From the NCBI RefSeq assembly GCF_029688735.1, contig NZ_JARULD010000004.1, positions 215,058-279,057 of the forward strand: a stretch of DNA of 64,000 bases. The letters run 5' to 3'. The stretch is from Qipengyuania flavescens. Its GTDB lineage: Bacteria > Pseudomonadota > Alphaproteobacteria > Sphingomonadales > Sphingomonadaceae. Positions 54,736 through 63,413 of the stretch are shown here, piece by piece; position 1 is the stretch's first letter; each line of letters begins with the position of its first letter. The position numbers were made by a program, and so were the translations under genes. The notes beneath the pieces are model-generated. The model saw only the letters and a list, made by a program, of their open reading frames with translations, made no database searches and was not told where the DNA came from.

Positions 54736-57735
54736 TTAGGCCGCATCCTTGTCCTCGTTGGCCAGCCGGCGCGCGCGGCGGAAAAAATGGCGGGTGATCT
54801 GCTCACGCACCTTGGGATCGGTCAGCATCGCGCTCTTCATCTCGTTGTCGCGCTGGAACGAACGCACGGAGCCGCGGAAGAACATCTCGGCGAAGGCCTT
54901 GTAGACGACGTCATCGGGGTTGTTGCGGAGCATCTCGACGAGATCCTCGGTCATGATCTCCTCGTTGACGGCCTCGTAGCGCACGAAGTCGGCGTCGGTG
55001 AACTCTGTCCCGTGCCGATCGTTGAACGAGGACACGATCTCCGACAGCGAGCGCTGCTCCTCTTCCGTATAGGGCTTGGCGCCAAATTCGCTTATCGGGC
55101 TGAGCTTCGCCCCTGCTTCGGGAGCGAGCGAGGCGGAACCCTTTTCCTTCTCTTTCAGCGTAACGGCCTGTAGTCGCACCATGTCGTCGGTGATCTCGAT
55201 GTCCCCTGGGATTTCTCGATCCGGCAGCAGTCGGTTGAGCCAGGTGCCGTAGGAGTAGAGCTTCTCCAGATCGGTGTCGCCCAAAGCCATGATCTGGCTG
55301 AGGAAGCTGTAGAAGCGCAGATAGCTCTTCACCACCTGCCGGAACTCCTCCTGTTCCTCCTCGTCCTCGTTGTCGAACCGCATGACAGCCTCGCGGACGA
55401 TGCCTTCCAGTTTCGCCCGGTCGTGGCCATCGAGTTCGGATCGGTAATAGGTCTCGGCGAAGCGTTCGACCTCCGCATCGTGGATGATGCCGAACTCGTG
55501 CATGCGGCGTTCGAGCGTGTAGATCTGGTTGGGGTCGGAGTTCGCCTCCAGGCTGGTTTCGCCGTAGAAGGGTTCGAACGCGGTCTGGATGTCCTCGATC
55601 GTGTTCTGGAAGTCGAGCACGTAGGTGCGCCGCTTGTCCGGATAGATGCGATTGAGGCGTGAGAGCGTCTGCACAGCCTGTAGTCCGGCGAGCTTGCGGT
55701 CGAGATACATCGCGACGAGCTTGGGCTGATCGAAACCGGTCTGATATTTTTCGGCGACGATGAGCACCTTATACTGGTCGCCGTCGAAGCGTTTTGGCAG
55801 TTCCGTTTCGGCGAAGCCGTTGAGTTCCGCTTCGGTGTAGGTCTCGCCGTCGATGCGCAGGGGCCCCGAGAAGGCGACCAGAGCTTTGAGGCCATCGTAT
55901 CCGTTGGCGTCGATGTAGCCCTGTAGGCGTCGGTAGTAGTTGAAGGCATGCTCGCGGCTCTGCGTGACGATCATGGCCTTGCCCTGACCGTCCAGTTCGC
56001 GGGCGACGTGACGGCGGAAGTGCTCGACGATGACCTCGACCTTCTGGTCGATGGCCGCGGGGTGGAGTGATGCGAACCTGGCGATGCGCCGGCGACTGCG
56101 CTTGGTGTCGAGGTCGGGATCGTCCTCGATCGCCTTCTCCAGCTGGTAGTAGGCCTTGTAGGTCATGTAGTTCTGCAGCACGTCGAGGATGAAGCCCTCC
56201 TCGATCGCCTGCCGCATGGAATAGAGGTGGAAAGGTTCGGGCGTGTCCTCAGATCCCTTGCGGCCGAAGCGTTCGAGCGTCGCGGTGCGCGGTGTCGCCG
56301 TAAAGGCGAAGTAGCTGATGTTGGGCTGGGGACCGCGCGCTTCCTGATAGGCCGCGACGACGTCCTCGAAGGTCTCCGCCGTCCCTTCGCCGTCTCGCGA
56401 CAACGCCTCCGACATGGCCTGGGCGCTCTTGCCCGACTGGCTGCCGTGCGCCTCGTCTATGATGACGGCGAACTTGCGACCGGCCTGGCCCGTGATGGTG
56501 CTGAGGTGGTCGGTCGAGAACTTCTGGATGGTCGTGACGATGATGCGCGCGCCGCTGTCGAGGGCGGCCTTGAGCTGCTTGGATGTGCCGTCGATGATCT
56601 TCACCACGCCCGGTGTCTGGGCGAGCTTCTGGACGGTGTTCTGGAGCTGGCGGTCAAGGACGAGACGGTCGCTCACGATGATGGCCGTGTCGAACAAGGG
56701 CGCATCGTTCTCGTCGTGGAGCGTGATGACGCGGTGTGCCGTCCAGGCGATCGTGTTCGTCTTGCCCGAACCTGCTGAGTGCTGGACTAGGTAGTTGCGG
56801 CCCGTGCCGTGCTGACGGGCGTCGGCCATCATGCGCCGGACGGCATCGAGCTGCTGGAAGCGTGGGAAGATCATCGTCTCGCGTTTGTCCAGCGATCCGT
56901 CCGGCAGGAACACCTCCTCGGTCTCGAGGTGCAGAAGATTGCCGATGATGTCGAGCAGCACCTCGCGCGAGAGGACGGCGCGACCCTCGGGTTGGTCCGC
57001 CCAAATGTATGCGGTGCGGTGTTCCCCTGCGATGTCGGGGTTGCCGGCTCCCTTGTCTCGGCCGCGGTTGAATGGGAGGAAGCGGGTCTTCCCGTTCATG
57101 AGTCTTGTCGTCATCGAGACGTTGGAGGTGTCCATGGCGAAGTGGACGAGCGCGCCGCGCTTGAAGGTCAGCAGCGGTTCGTTGGCAGGAGAACGATCCT
57201 TGCGATACTGTTTCTCGGCGTGCCGGAAGGTGGATCCGGTGAGTTCGTTCTTCAGCTCGAAGGTCGCGACCGGGATGCCGTTGACGAAGATCACGACGTC
57301 GATCGCGTTCTCATTGCGGCGGCTGTAATGGACCTGTCGCGTGACAGAGAGAATGTTGGCTTCGTAGCGAGCCTGGAGAGCAGGGTTGACGTTCGAGGCC
57401 GGCTGGAAGGCACATAGGACGAACTTGATGCCCGGCACGATCTTGATGCCCTGCCGCAGCACTGGCAGGGTGCCCGAACGCTTGAGGTTGGCGGCGACCT
57501 GGGTCAGGAATTCCTTCTCGGCGGAAGTGCCGTAATGGCTTTCCAGCTTCTCCCATTCTTCGGGCTGCGTCGCCTTCACGAATTCGACGGTCAGCTGCGG
57601 ATCCAGCGCTAAATCGCGATCGTAGTCTGCGTCGCTGCGCAGCCGATAGCCTTGGTGCTCGACGAGCTCGTCGACCATGTGCTGTTCGAGCACGTCTTCG
57701 AGATGGATCTTCGACGATTTATGAGGCTTTCTCAT
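54736..57735 (-). CDS. hsdR: Type I restriction enzyme R subunit
   Basis: A 999-residue HsdR. The N-terminal nuclease region has AIDVVIFVNGIPVATFELKN (D ... ExK motif). The helicase domains hold Walker A SAGSGKTNTIAWT, DEAHGSQSGKSAQAM, SYFAFTATPRTATLE, VTQSREHAFNYYRRLQGY and LIVAEKYQTGFDQPKLVAMY (motif V/VI). The C-terminus is helical and binds the methylase core. It cuts unmodified DNA far from the recognition site after translocation. Its ATG overlaps the hsdS stop by ATGA, so the order of the operon is M-S-R. Confidence 0.95.
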   Translation of the reverse strand: MRKPHKSSKIHLEDVLEQHMVDELVEHQGYRLRSDADYDRDLALDPQLTVEFVKATQPEEWEKLESHYGTSAEKEFLTQVAANLKRSGTLPVLRQGIKIVPGIKFVLCAFQPASNVNPALQARYEANILSVTRQVHYSRRNENAIDVVIFVNGIPVATFELKNELTGSTFRHAEKQYRKDRSPANEPLLTFKRGALVHFAMDTSNVSMTTRLMNGKTRFLPFNRGRDKGAGNPDIAGEHRTAYIWADQPEGRAVLSREVLLDIIGNLLHLETEEVFLPDGSLDKRETMIFPRFQQLDAVRRMMADARQHGTGRNYLVQHSAGSGKTNTIAWTAHRVITLHDENDAPLFDTAIIVSDRLVLDRQLQNTVQKLAQTPGVVKIIDGTSKQLKAALDSGARIIVTTIQKFSTDHLSTITGQAGRKFAVIIDEAHGSQSGKSAQAMSEALSRDGEGTAETFEDVVAAYQEARGPQPNISYFAFTATPRTATLERFGRKGSEDTPEPFHLYSMRQAIEEGFILDVLQNYMTYKAYYQLEKAIEDDPDLDTKRSRRRIARFASLHPAAIDQKVEVIVEHFRRHVARELDGQGKAMIVTQSREHAFNYYRRLQGYIDANGYDGLKALVAFSGPLRIDGETYTEAELNGFAETELPKRFDGDQYKVLIVAEKYQTGFDQPKLVAMYLDRKLAGLQAVQTLSRLNRIYPDKRRTYVLDFQNTIEDIQTAFEPFYGETSLEANSDPNQIYTLERRMHEFGIIHDAEVERFAETYYRSELDGHDRAKLEGIVREAVMRFDNEDEEEQEEFRQVVKSYLRFYSFLSQIMALGDTDLEKLYSYGTWLNRLLPDREIPGDIEITDDMVRLQAVTLKEKEKGSASLAPEAGAKLSPISEFGAKPYTEEEQRSLSEIVSSFNDRHGTEFTDADFVRYEAVNEEIMTEDLVEMLRNNPDDVVYKAFAEMFFRGSVRSFQRDNEMKSAMLTDPKVREQITRHFFRRARRLANEDKDAA

Positions 57736-58433
57736 TGTCGCGCATCCCCGTCAGTTCCAGTGGTAAAAGCTTCTTTGGTATCTGGCTGACGTCCCCCAAT
57801 TTCCTCTACGACCGTAGAGGCTTTTCGAACCCATAAGGAATGGAGTAGAGAGTCGGGCATGGCGACTTGGGCAGCCCGGTTTCCTCCGACAATGGAGATC
57901 AGCGCGTCACATTCATCGATTCCAGTCCTGATACGTTCGGTAATAGACTGCTGTTCGTTTCGAGGCGGAACGCTGATCCAGTCATTTGGAAAGTCTGCAA
58001 ACGATATGGATTGCCGAACCCCGCTGCCGAGCGAATAGTAATACTTGCAGAGGTCAAGTGCGTAGAGAAAATAATACCAGTATTCGGGGATGTCGGATTG
58101 TCGGCAGGTCACGGCATCGTACGCCGAAGTTATGATGCCTCGTTCTGTGACCAGACCCTGCCGCAAACTTTTCTTGTCGTTCTGGAGATCCGTCAATCTC
58201 AAGACGATATCGCCGGGCTCGACGATCTGGTAGCCCTCATAGGATTCTGGGACGAGCCCTTCGCTGCTTTCGATGTCGCGCCGCACTATCCGCCCATAGC
58301 TGAGCGACAACAGGTTCTTTTCTACCATGCCAGCGTTGAGGTTGCCCTTCTTCAGCCGGAGGACATGCTTGACCTTGGTGACTTCCCAATGAGACGGCGG
58401 TGCCTCCCCAAATACGGTTTCTTGCAACGTCAT
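57732..58433 (-). CDS. hsdS: Half-length type I specificity subunit HsdS
   Basis: A 233-residue HsdS, about half of the usual ~400-470. It has one target-recognition domain (SHWEVTKVKHVLRLKKGNLN, YQIVEPGDIVLRLTDLQNDK, ISFADFPNDWISVPPRNEQQ) and one conserved helix (ITERIRTGIDECDALISIVG) followed by a short unrelated tail (TVVEEIGGRQPDTKEAFTTG). The second TRD is missing. Half-HsdS proteins can act as homodimers and recognise symmetric sites, so activity is possible; it may equally be a truncated remnant. It overlaps hsdM and hsdR by 4 bp on either side. Its sequence is more AT-rich than the neighbouring hsdR. Confidence 0.85.
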   Translation of the reverse strand: MTLQETVFGEAPPSHWEVTKVKHVLRLKKGNLNAGMVEKNLLSLSYGRIVRRDIESSEGLVPESYEGYQIVEPGDIVLRLTDLQNDKKSLRQGLVTERGIITSAYDAVTCRQSDIPEYWYYFLYALDLCKYYYSLGSGVRQSISFADFPNDWISVPPRNEQQSITERIRTGIDECDALISIVGGNRAAQVAMPDSLLHSLWVRKASTVVEEIGGRQPDTKEAFTTGTDGDARQ

Positions 58434-60442
58434 TTCGAGATCACCTTCGTCAGAAGTTCTGCGAGATTGTCTTCCATGGCTGCTATGTTGGCATTCACGT
58501 CGGACAGGGTCGGCGGGCGTTCGAATTTGGCGAACAAGGTGTTGTAGGGAACGGAGTAGCCGAGGCGGCCGACTTTTTTGTCGGTCCGATCGATGTATTT
58601 CGTGTCAACCCACGCGCCCGGAGCGAATGGCTCAACCTCTTCAGCAAAAAATTCTTCCCACTTCCTGTCGATCGGCACGCGCTCGAAGTATTGCAGTAGC
58701 TTGTCGGGTTCGGGGTTCCCATTGCCGTTACGAATGACTTCCGCGTCAGGATCTAGCTCGCCGAAAGACTCTTCGATAGCTGACCTGAGGGGGGCTGAAA
58801 TCTTGAATCCTTTTTCGGACATCGTGCTTGCCACCTTGGCATGAAATGCGTTGCCGTCTGACCAGGTTTCGCCGAAGCTCGGATCACCTAGGATGCTGAG
58901 CAACAGGTCTTTGACAGGCTGCTCCATGAGATTGAACGGCTTTGATTCGGAAAGACGAGTGATTCCATCCTCATCGACGCGGAAACGCCGTCTCTTCGGT
59001 TGTTGAATTTTGATCAGCCGGTAGGCGAAGGACCTGACTGGAAATACCTCTGCGAAATGACTCCCTTCGGCAGAGAAGCCATCGACGAACGCGTTGATAA
59101 TTTTCGCTCGGGCATCATCTGTGATGAAGTTGGCTTTGTCACCTAGACTTTTTCTTAGAGGCTCGCAGAATTCTTCCGAAGATGCGTCGATGATCAGCAT
59201 TTTATTGCGTTGAATGGTCGGCTTACGGTTGTTTAGTATCCAAATGAATGTCTGGATGCCGGTGTTATAGAAAAGATCGGGCGGAAGAGCTATTATTGCG
59301 GTGACATAGTCTTTTTCGAACAGCCAGCGTCTGATTTCACTTTCACCAGAGCCGGCATCACCAGTCCCCATTGGAGCGCCGTTCATGACGATGCCGATCT
59401 GCGAGCCCTGCTCGTCGTCGCGCATCTTGGCGACCATGTGTTGCAGGAATAGCAACTGCCCGTCGGAGATGCGCGGAAGGCCAGCGCCGAAGCGTCCGTC
59501 GTCGCCCAATTCCTTCCACTCCTCCTTAACGGCGCCGGCCGACGCCTTCCAGTCGACGCCGTAGGGCGGATTGGACATCATCCAGTGAAACTTCTGGCCG
59601 CGGTGCTGGTCATTGGCGAGCGTGTCGCCAAAGGCGATCTGCTCCGGGTCGTGACCGGTGATCAACATGTCCGAGCGGCAGATCGCGTAGGATTCCTTGT
59701 TCTGCTCCTGCCCGTAGAGTTCGACGCGCACGCCCTCGTTCATCGCCTTGATCTCGGCTTCGGCGATCGCGAGGATGCCGCCCGTGCCACACGCCGGATC
59801 GTAGACGGTGCGGATGAGACCGCGACCGGTGAGCGCCTTGTCGTTGGCGATGAGCAGGTCGACGATCAGATGGACGACCTCGCGCGGCGTGAAGTGTTCG
59901 CCGGCCGTCTCGTTCGACTGCTCCGAGAAGCGACGGATCAGCTCCTCGAAGACGTATCCCATCTCGAGGTTGGACACCTCGGACGGGCTCAGGTCGACGT
60001 CGGTGAACTGCTCGAACACGTCCCACAGGATGTCGTGGTCCTTCAGTTCCTTAAGCTGCTCGAGGAACTTGAACTTGTCGATGAAGATGTCGCGCATGTT
60101 GGCCGAGAAGCCCGTGATGTAGGCGACGAGGTTGTCGTGCAGATCAGCGGGGTTCTGACCCTTGATCTTGGCGAACGTGAGGGGTGACAGGTTGTAGACC
60201 TTCCCCGCCTTGGCGACGTCGAAGAGCAGCAGATCGCGTGTGTCCTCGTCGATGCCTTCGGGCAGGGAGTCCGCCATCTCGATGGTCGCGTCCTGCGTCG
60301 CCGAGAGCAGACAGTCGAGGCGGCGCAGGACAAAGAACGGCAGGATGACCTTGCCGTAGTCATGCGCCTTGAACTTCCCCCTGAGCGTGTCCGCGGTGCC
60401 CCAGATGAAGTTCGCGAGTTCGCGGACCTTGTTGTTCTGCAT
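58430..60442 (-). CDS. hsdM: Type I restriction enzyme M subunit (adenine methylase)
   Basis: A 670-residue HsdM, longer than many (500-550), with a C-terminal extension. The N-terminal HsdM_N region has KVRELANFIWGTADTLRGKF and VILPFFVLRRLDCLL. Motif I is TVYDPACGTGGILAIAEAEI and the catalytic motif IV is MMSNPPYGVDW (N6-adenine). FTPREVVHLIVDLLI precedes motif I. The final ~200 residues (ITRLSESKPFNLMEQPVKDL ... VPYNTLFAKFERPPTLSDVN) probably contact HsdS. ATG 60442 (MQNNKVREL) is preferred over a longer start. The 3' half is distinctly AT-richer than the 5' half, with a change near 59340-59400. Confidence 0.94.
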   Translation of the reverse strand: MQNNKVRELANFIWGTADTLRGKFKAHDYGKVILPFFVLRRLDCLLSATQDATIEMADSLPEGIDEDTRDLLLFDVAKAGKVYNLSPLTFAKIKGQNPADLHDNLVAYITGFSANMRDIFIDKFKFLEQLKELKDHDILWDVFEQFTDVDLSPSEVSNLEMGYVFEELIRRFSEQSNETAGEHFTPREVVHLIVDLLIANDKALTGRGLIRTVYDPACGTGGILAIAEAEIKAMNEGVRVELYGQEQNKESYAICRSDMLITGHDPEQIAFGDTLANDQHRGQKFHWMMSNPPYGVDWKASAGAVKEEWKELGDDGRFGAGLPRISDGQLLFLQHMVAKMRDDEQGSQIGIVMNGAPMGTGDAGSGESEIRRWLFEKDYVTAIIALPPDLFYNTGIQTFIWILNNRKPTIQRNKMLIIDASSEEFCEPLRKSLGDKANFITDDARAKIINAFVDGFSAEGSHFAEVFPVRSFAYRLIKIQQPKRRRFRVDEDGITRLSESKPFNLMEQPVKDLLLSILGDPSFGETWSDGNAFHAKVASTMSEKGFKISAPLRSAIEESFGELDPDAEVIRNGNGNPEPDKLLQYFERVPIDRKWEEFFAEEVEPFAPGAWVDTKYIDRTDKKVGRLGYSVPYNTLFAKFERPPTLSDVNANIAAMEDNLAELLTKVISK

Positions 60443-60761
60443 CGAAGTCTTTCCCTGATTTGGGGAGCTTATAGGATGCGTGGTGCGTGACAGCCAAGCA
60501 CGGCTTTCGGCGCCGCGCTCGCGGCGTCCGGAGGCTTTCCCCGACATTAGGTTCTCCGATTATGATTAAGATGGTGACGGCTGCTATCGTCAGAGCCGAT
60601 CGTGCCTGCTTCCGAGGGTGCAGGTTCAGGTCATCGCGGGTGCGTCTTTCTCACCCGATGAAGACCAATGGACGATTTGGAGACCATGCGGTGTCTGACC
60701 ATTTCGTATTCGACATGAGCGATTAACACGATGTTAGCTATGTTGGCTCAAGGCATGATGA
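60443..60761. other. 319-bp intergenic region, divergent promoters presumed
   Basis: Between the hsdM start and the next plus-strand gene. It contains a GC-rich stem GGCGCCGC-gctc-GCGGCGTCC (60507-60530 area) and otherwise AT-richer, unremarkable DNA. I see no gene, tRNA or clear repeat. It must hold the promoter of the RM operon. Confidence 0.5.
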
Positions 60762-61643
60762 ATGCCGAAGATGCTCAGCGAAGATATGAAATGGATGCGT
60801 GATCACCCGCTGGTCACGGGACTGATCATCCTGTTCGTCATCGTGTCCGCATGGCTTTTCTGGGGTGCGACTTCCTCGACCGATCAAGCGTATGATAGGA
60901 TGGCAGCTTCCAGGCACACCGCCTTGGATGAGCCGTCACAGGTTCTGGAAGCCGACGACGCCGAACGCCAGATCAAAGAACGCCGCAAGGCCTACGTTCG
61001 TTATGACGCCTCCCAAGATCGCGTCATACTCCCACCGTCGCGTGAGGAGCGCCTCGCGACCGATAGTAGCCCATCCGAACAGGAATGGGCCGATCGTCAG
61101 TCCGAATATGAAGGCCGCACTTGTCAGGACGCTCCACTGGATGCGGGATATTCCGATCTTTGTGCGCAGTGGGCGAGTGTCTCCGCCACCCGATATGGAA
61201 ATAGGATTGGAGCCGAGAACTACCGTGTATCCTCCTTCGCCGCGATCGTCAGTGGCCTGGCGCTCATCGCTACCGTGCTGGCCGTGGCTATCGCGGCTCT
61301 GGCCGCCCGGGACGCGAGCAAGGCCGTCAAGTTGATGAAGGAGGGAATGGTTCCGTTCCTTACCGTGCGCCCTGGTGGTATATCTGGTGTCGGTAAGATG
61401 AAGCTGATCAACGCCGGCACGGGAGTCGCGACCGGAGCTTTCGTCAAGGTTGGGAATGCGGAACTGCCCTTGCGCCGCCGCGTCCTGCAGGCTGGGGAAG
61501 AATTCCAGATTACTCACTCGGCGATAGCCGCCACGAACGGGGAACTGCAGGTCGTTCTGCGATACAATGACGGATCCGGCGAGGGCATCGAGCGCCGAGA
61601 GCGCTTTCGGCACGCTTCTGGAAAATGGGTCCAGATCGATTGA
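60762..61643 (+). CDS. Two-helix membrane protein of unknown function in the defence island
   Basis: A 293-residue protein with two membrane helices, ~residues 17-35 (PLVTGLIILFVIVSAWLFWG) and ~158-182 (SSFAAIVSGLALIATVLAVA). A charged segment (ERRKAYVRYDASQDRVILPP) lies between them, with cysteines in EGRTCQDAPLDAGYSDLCAQ. After helix 2 comes ALAARDASKAVKLMKEGMVP and a beta-rich C-terminal domain (KMKLINAGTGVATGAFVKVG, ITHSAIAATNGELQVVLRYN). No family recognised. Placement between an RM operon and the transposase makes a defence or effector role conceivable but unproven. Some weak downstream starts exist. Confidence 0.65.
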   Translation: MPKMLSEDMKWMRDHPLVTGLIILFVIVSAWLFWGATSSTDQAYDRMAASRHTALDEPSQVLEADDAERQIKERRKAYVRYDASQDRVILPPSREERLATDSSPSEQEWADRQSEYEGRTCQDAPLDAGYSDLCAQWASVSATRYGNRIGAENYRVSSFAAIVSGLALIATVLAVAIAALAARDASKAVKLMKEGMVPFLTVRPGGISGVGKMKLINAGTGVATGAFVKVGNAELPLRRRVLQAGEEFQITHSAIAATNGELQVVLRYNDGSGEGIERRERFRHASGKWVQID

Positions 61644-61765
61644 TGCGTTTGCCGAAATAGCGGGCGTCAATGTAAGCAGCAGAGCAACAATTAACTTTTC
61701 CATATCTCTTCTCCTTCCGGTGGTCGCCCACCGTCGGGATCCAGAAATGTGGCCCTAGTGGGCTG

Positions 61766-62839
61766 TCAGTCGTCGTTGTCGTTAATGCCGAGAGCTCTCA
61801 GCACGTCGTGATTGCGATCGTTCTCGCGCCGTGGCCCCGATGCCTGCCAATAGCCGGCGAAGGTTCGCGAGGGCGGCAGGCCCATTGCGGCGCGGATCAG
61901 CTTCTGTACCTTGGAGCGGTCGTCCAGCCGCCTGTTTTCTTCCCGCCAGGCACCGTCGGCGGCGTAGAAATCGAGATAGTCGCCGGCGATATGATGATGG
62001 ACACCGATCTCGGCCCGTCTCATCCGGGAGAATGCGCTCTCGGCACCATTGGTGTGGACACCCTCGTCGGTGCAGAATTCCTTCTTGTGGTTTACACGCT
62101 GCAGGCTGTGGCTGGCGTAGAGCGGCTCCCATCCCGATCCCTCGTCGGCGAGGATAGTCGCGCTGCGATCGACGCTTTCGGTGATCCAGGACACGGCCTG
62201 CCTTTCGCTCTTGAACGTGCGCGTCAGGAGGCGTCCCTGACCGCCGCGTTCGCGTAGCAGCACGACGCATTGGCGCTTGCGTCCATTGACGGGGATCCGC
62301 CGACGGTCGATGCGCTCGTCCTTCTTGTTGGCCTGCTTGAGATAGCCGCCGAAGTAGGCACCGTCGATCTCGACCTCGCCCACGAGGTGAACGTCCTCCT
62401 GATCGAGGAACATGACCTCCCGGAGCTTGTCGGTCAGCACCCAGACGGTCTTGTAGTCATGATCGTAGTCGTGGGACAGCCAGATCGAGGCCGCGCCCTT
62501 GGCGTGGACCGCCATGGCTCGCACGATGAACATGAGTTCCAGATAGGTGATCCGCTTGTGGGCGAACATCGTCCCGCTCGTGATCGAGAAGAACTTGTGA
62601 CACTCCGGGTTGGCGCATTTGTATCGCTTCTGCGACTTGATGTTGTAGATCCGCTGGGAACCACAGTCGGGGCAGGTCGGATTTCCATCAGGCCATCGCG
62701 AGCGAAGAAATAATTCCCGGCAACCATCTTCGCCCATCTTGAAGACGTCGTGGATGCTCAGCGTGCGGCTCGCAGGGTTTTTCAGCCAATGGAGGCCCTG
62801 CTTCTTGCGCTTGAATGATTTGGTTGCACGAGTGGCCAT
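61766..62839 (-). CDS. IS1595-family DDE transposase
   Basis: A 357-residue transposase. An N-terminal zinc-ribbon (C57-P-D-C60, C75 ... C80 in TCPDCGSQRIYN and CANPECHKFF) precedes a DDE-type core: D159 in VGEVEIDGAYFGG, D232 in ATILADEGSGWEPL and the N/E pair in GVHTNGAESAFSRMRRAEIG (N264, E267). These match IS1595 (ISXO2-like) transposases, which make 8-bp duplications. It lies 566 bp from the right end of the element and is convergent with the membrane gene. Upstream are palindromic operator-like sites shared with the divergent DUF6471 gene. Confidence 0.93.
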   Translation of the reverse strand: MATRATKSFKRKKQGLHWLKNPASRTLSIHDVFKMGEDGCRELFLRSRWPDGNPTCPDCGSQRIYNIKSQKRYKCANPECHKFFSITSGTMFAHKRITYLELMFIVRAMAVHAKGAASIWLSHDYDHDYKTVWVLTDKLREVMFLDQEDVHLVGEVEIDGAYFGGYLKQANKKDERIDRRRIPVNGRKRQCVVLLRERGGQGRLLTRTFKSERQAVSWITESVDRSATILADEGSGWEPLYASHSLQRVNHKKEFCTDEGVHTNGAESAFSRMRRAEIGVHHHIAGDYLDFYAADGAWREENRRLDDRSKVQKLIRAAMGLPPSRTFAGYWQASGPRRENDRNHDVLRALGINDNDD

Positions 62840-62841
62840 TG

Positions 62842-62901
62842 AGGTGTCATATACGACACCTAATAGGACTATTCAATCTTAAAGTGCCGTATGCGACACC
62901 T
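62842..62901. promoter_or_regulatory. Operator-like palindromes between transposase and DUF6471 genes
   Basis: AGGTGTC-atatac-GACACCT (62842-62861) is a near-perfect 20-bp palindrome just upstream of the transposase ATG. A second, similar site AGTGCCGTATGCGACACCT (62883-62901) shares ATGCGACACCT/ATACGACACCT. They probably bind the divergent DUF6471 protein or the transposase itself. Confidence 0.6.
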
Positions 62902-62939
62902 GAGTTGCCGAATTCGCCTCCAGATTCTATAACCGACTC

Positions 62940-63251
62940 ATGACACAGGCATGTGATGATGAATGGGAGCAGCTGGCGCGTAATCTGGTTCGTGGCCAGT
63001 TGATGACGCGCGGGATGTCCTATGCCGCGCTCAGGGACGCTCTGGCCGGGATCGGCGTCGAGGACACCGAGGGTGCCATCAAGAGCAAGATGAGCCGCGG
63101 CAGGTTCAGCGCCGTGTTCTTCCTGCAGTGCATGACAGCGATCGGCGTGGATTGGCTTCAGTTGCCGGGTGCTCCGGATGGTCCCGGCGCGTTCGCGATT
63201 GGCAAGCATGGCGCACAGGCATTGGCGAAAAAATCACCAGGAGAAAATTAA
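62940..63251 (+). CDS. DUF6471 protein, likely HTH repressor of the transposase
   Basis: A 103-residue protein: WEQLARNLVRGQLMTRGMSY then YAALRDALAGIGVEDTEGAI, KSKMSRGRFSAVFFLQCMTA and IGVDWLQLPG. This is the DUF6471 pattern, which resembles a small lambda-repressor-like HTH. It is transcribed divergently from the transposase across 100 bp that holds two related palindromes. I infer that it represses the transposase. The ATG at 62940 is clear. It ends 154 bp before the right end of the element, in which no further gene is seen. Confidence 0.75.
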   Translation: MTQACDDEWEQLARNLVRGQLMTRGMSYAALRDALAGIGVEDTEGAIKSKMSRGRFSAVFFLQCMTAIGVDWLQLPGAPDGPGAFAIGKHGAQALAKKSPGEN

Positions 63252-63379
63252 GAAGCGGGAATGCCCGCGAGAATCTACAGGGGTCGGGTCGCCCACGCTC
63301 GTAAATGTGCTCCCAATAGGTCGATCTATATCTGATTCGGAAGGCACATTCCTGATAGAAATCAGACTCCTACCTCAGA

Positions 63380-63405
63380 TTTGGTGCAATAACTCCGCCA
63401 TACCG
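63380..63405 (-). repeat. Right terminal inverted repeat of the transposon
   Basis: Reverse complement reads CGGTATGG, C, GGAGTTATTGCACCAAA. It differs from the left end only at base 9. Confidence 0.92.
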
Positions 63406-63413
63406 TGGAATTC
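63406..63413. repeat. Right target-site duplication TGGAATTC
   Basis: Exact copy of 47192-47199 directly outside the right inverted repeat. Confidence 0.9.

Larger units (their letters stand above)
47200..63405. mobile_element. IS1595-family composite transposon with a defence-gene cargo (16,206 bp), inserted in yifB/comM
   Basis: Bounded by 26-bp imperfect terminal inverted repeats and an exact 8-bp target duplication; deleting the element plus one duplication copy restores an open yifB frame across the junction. The IS1595-family transposase lies near the right end. The cargo includes a serine recombinase-ParB-RepB trio, a nucleosidase-STAND-like protein, a type I RM system, a membrane protein and small regulators. 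Mobility by the encoded transposase is inferred from family properties. Whether all cargo arrived together or was acquired in steps is open. Confidence 0.9.

Noticed and set aside
47200..63405. Integrative element from a tyrosine integrase at a tRNA, or a prophage
   Set aside because: No tyrosine integrase, tRNA-end repeat or phage structural gene is present. The ends are 26-bp inverted repeats with an 8-bp duplication, as in transposition.
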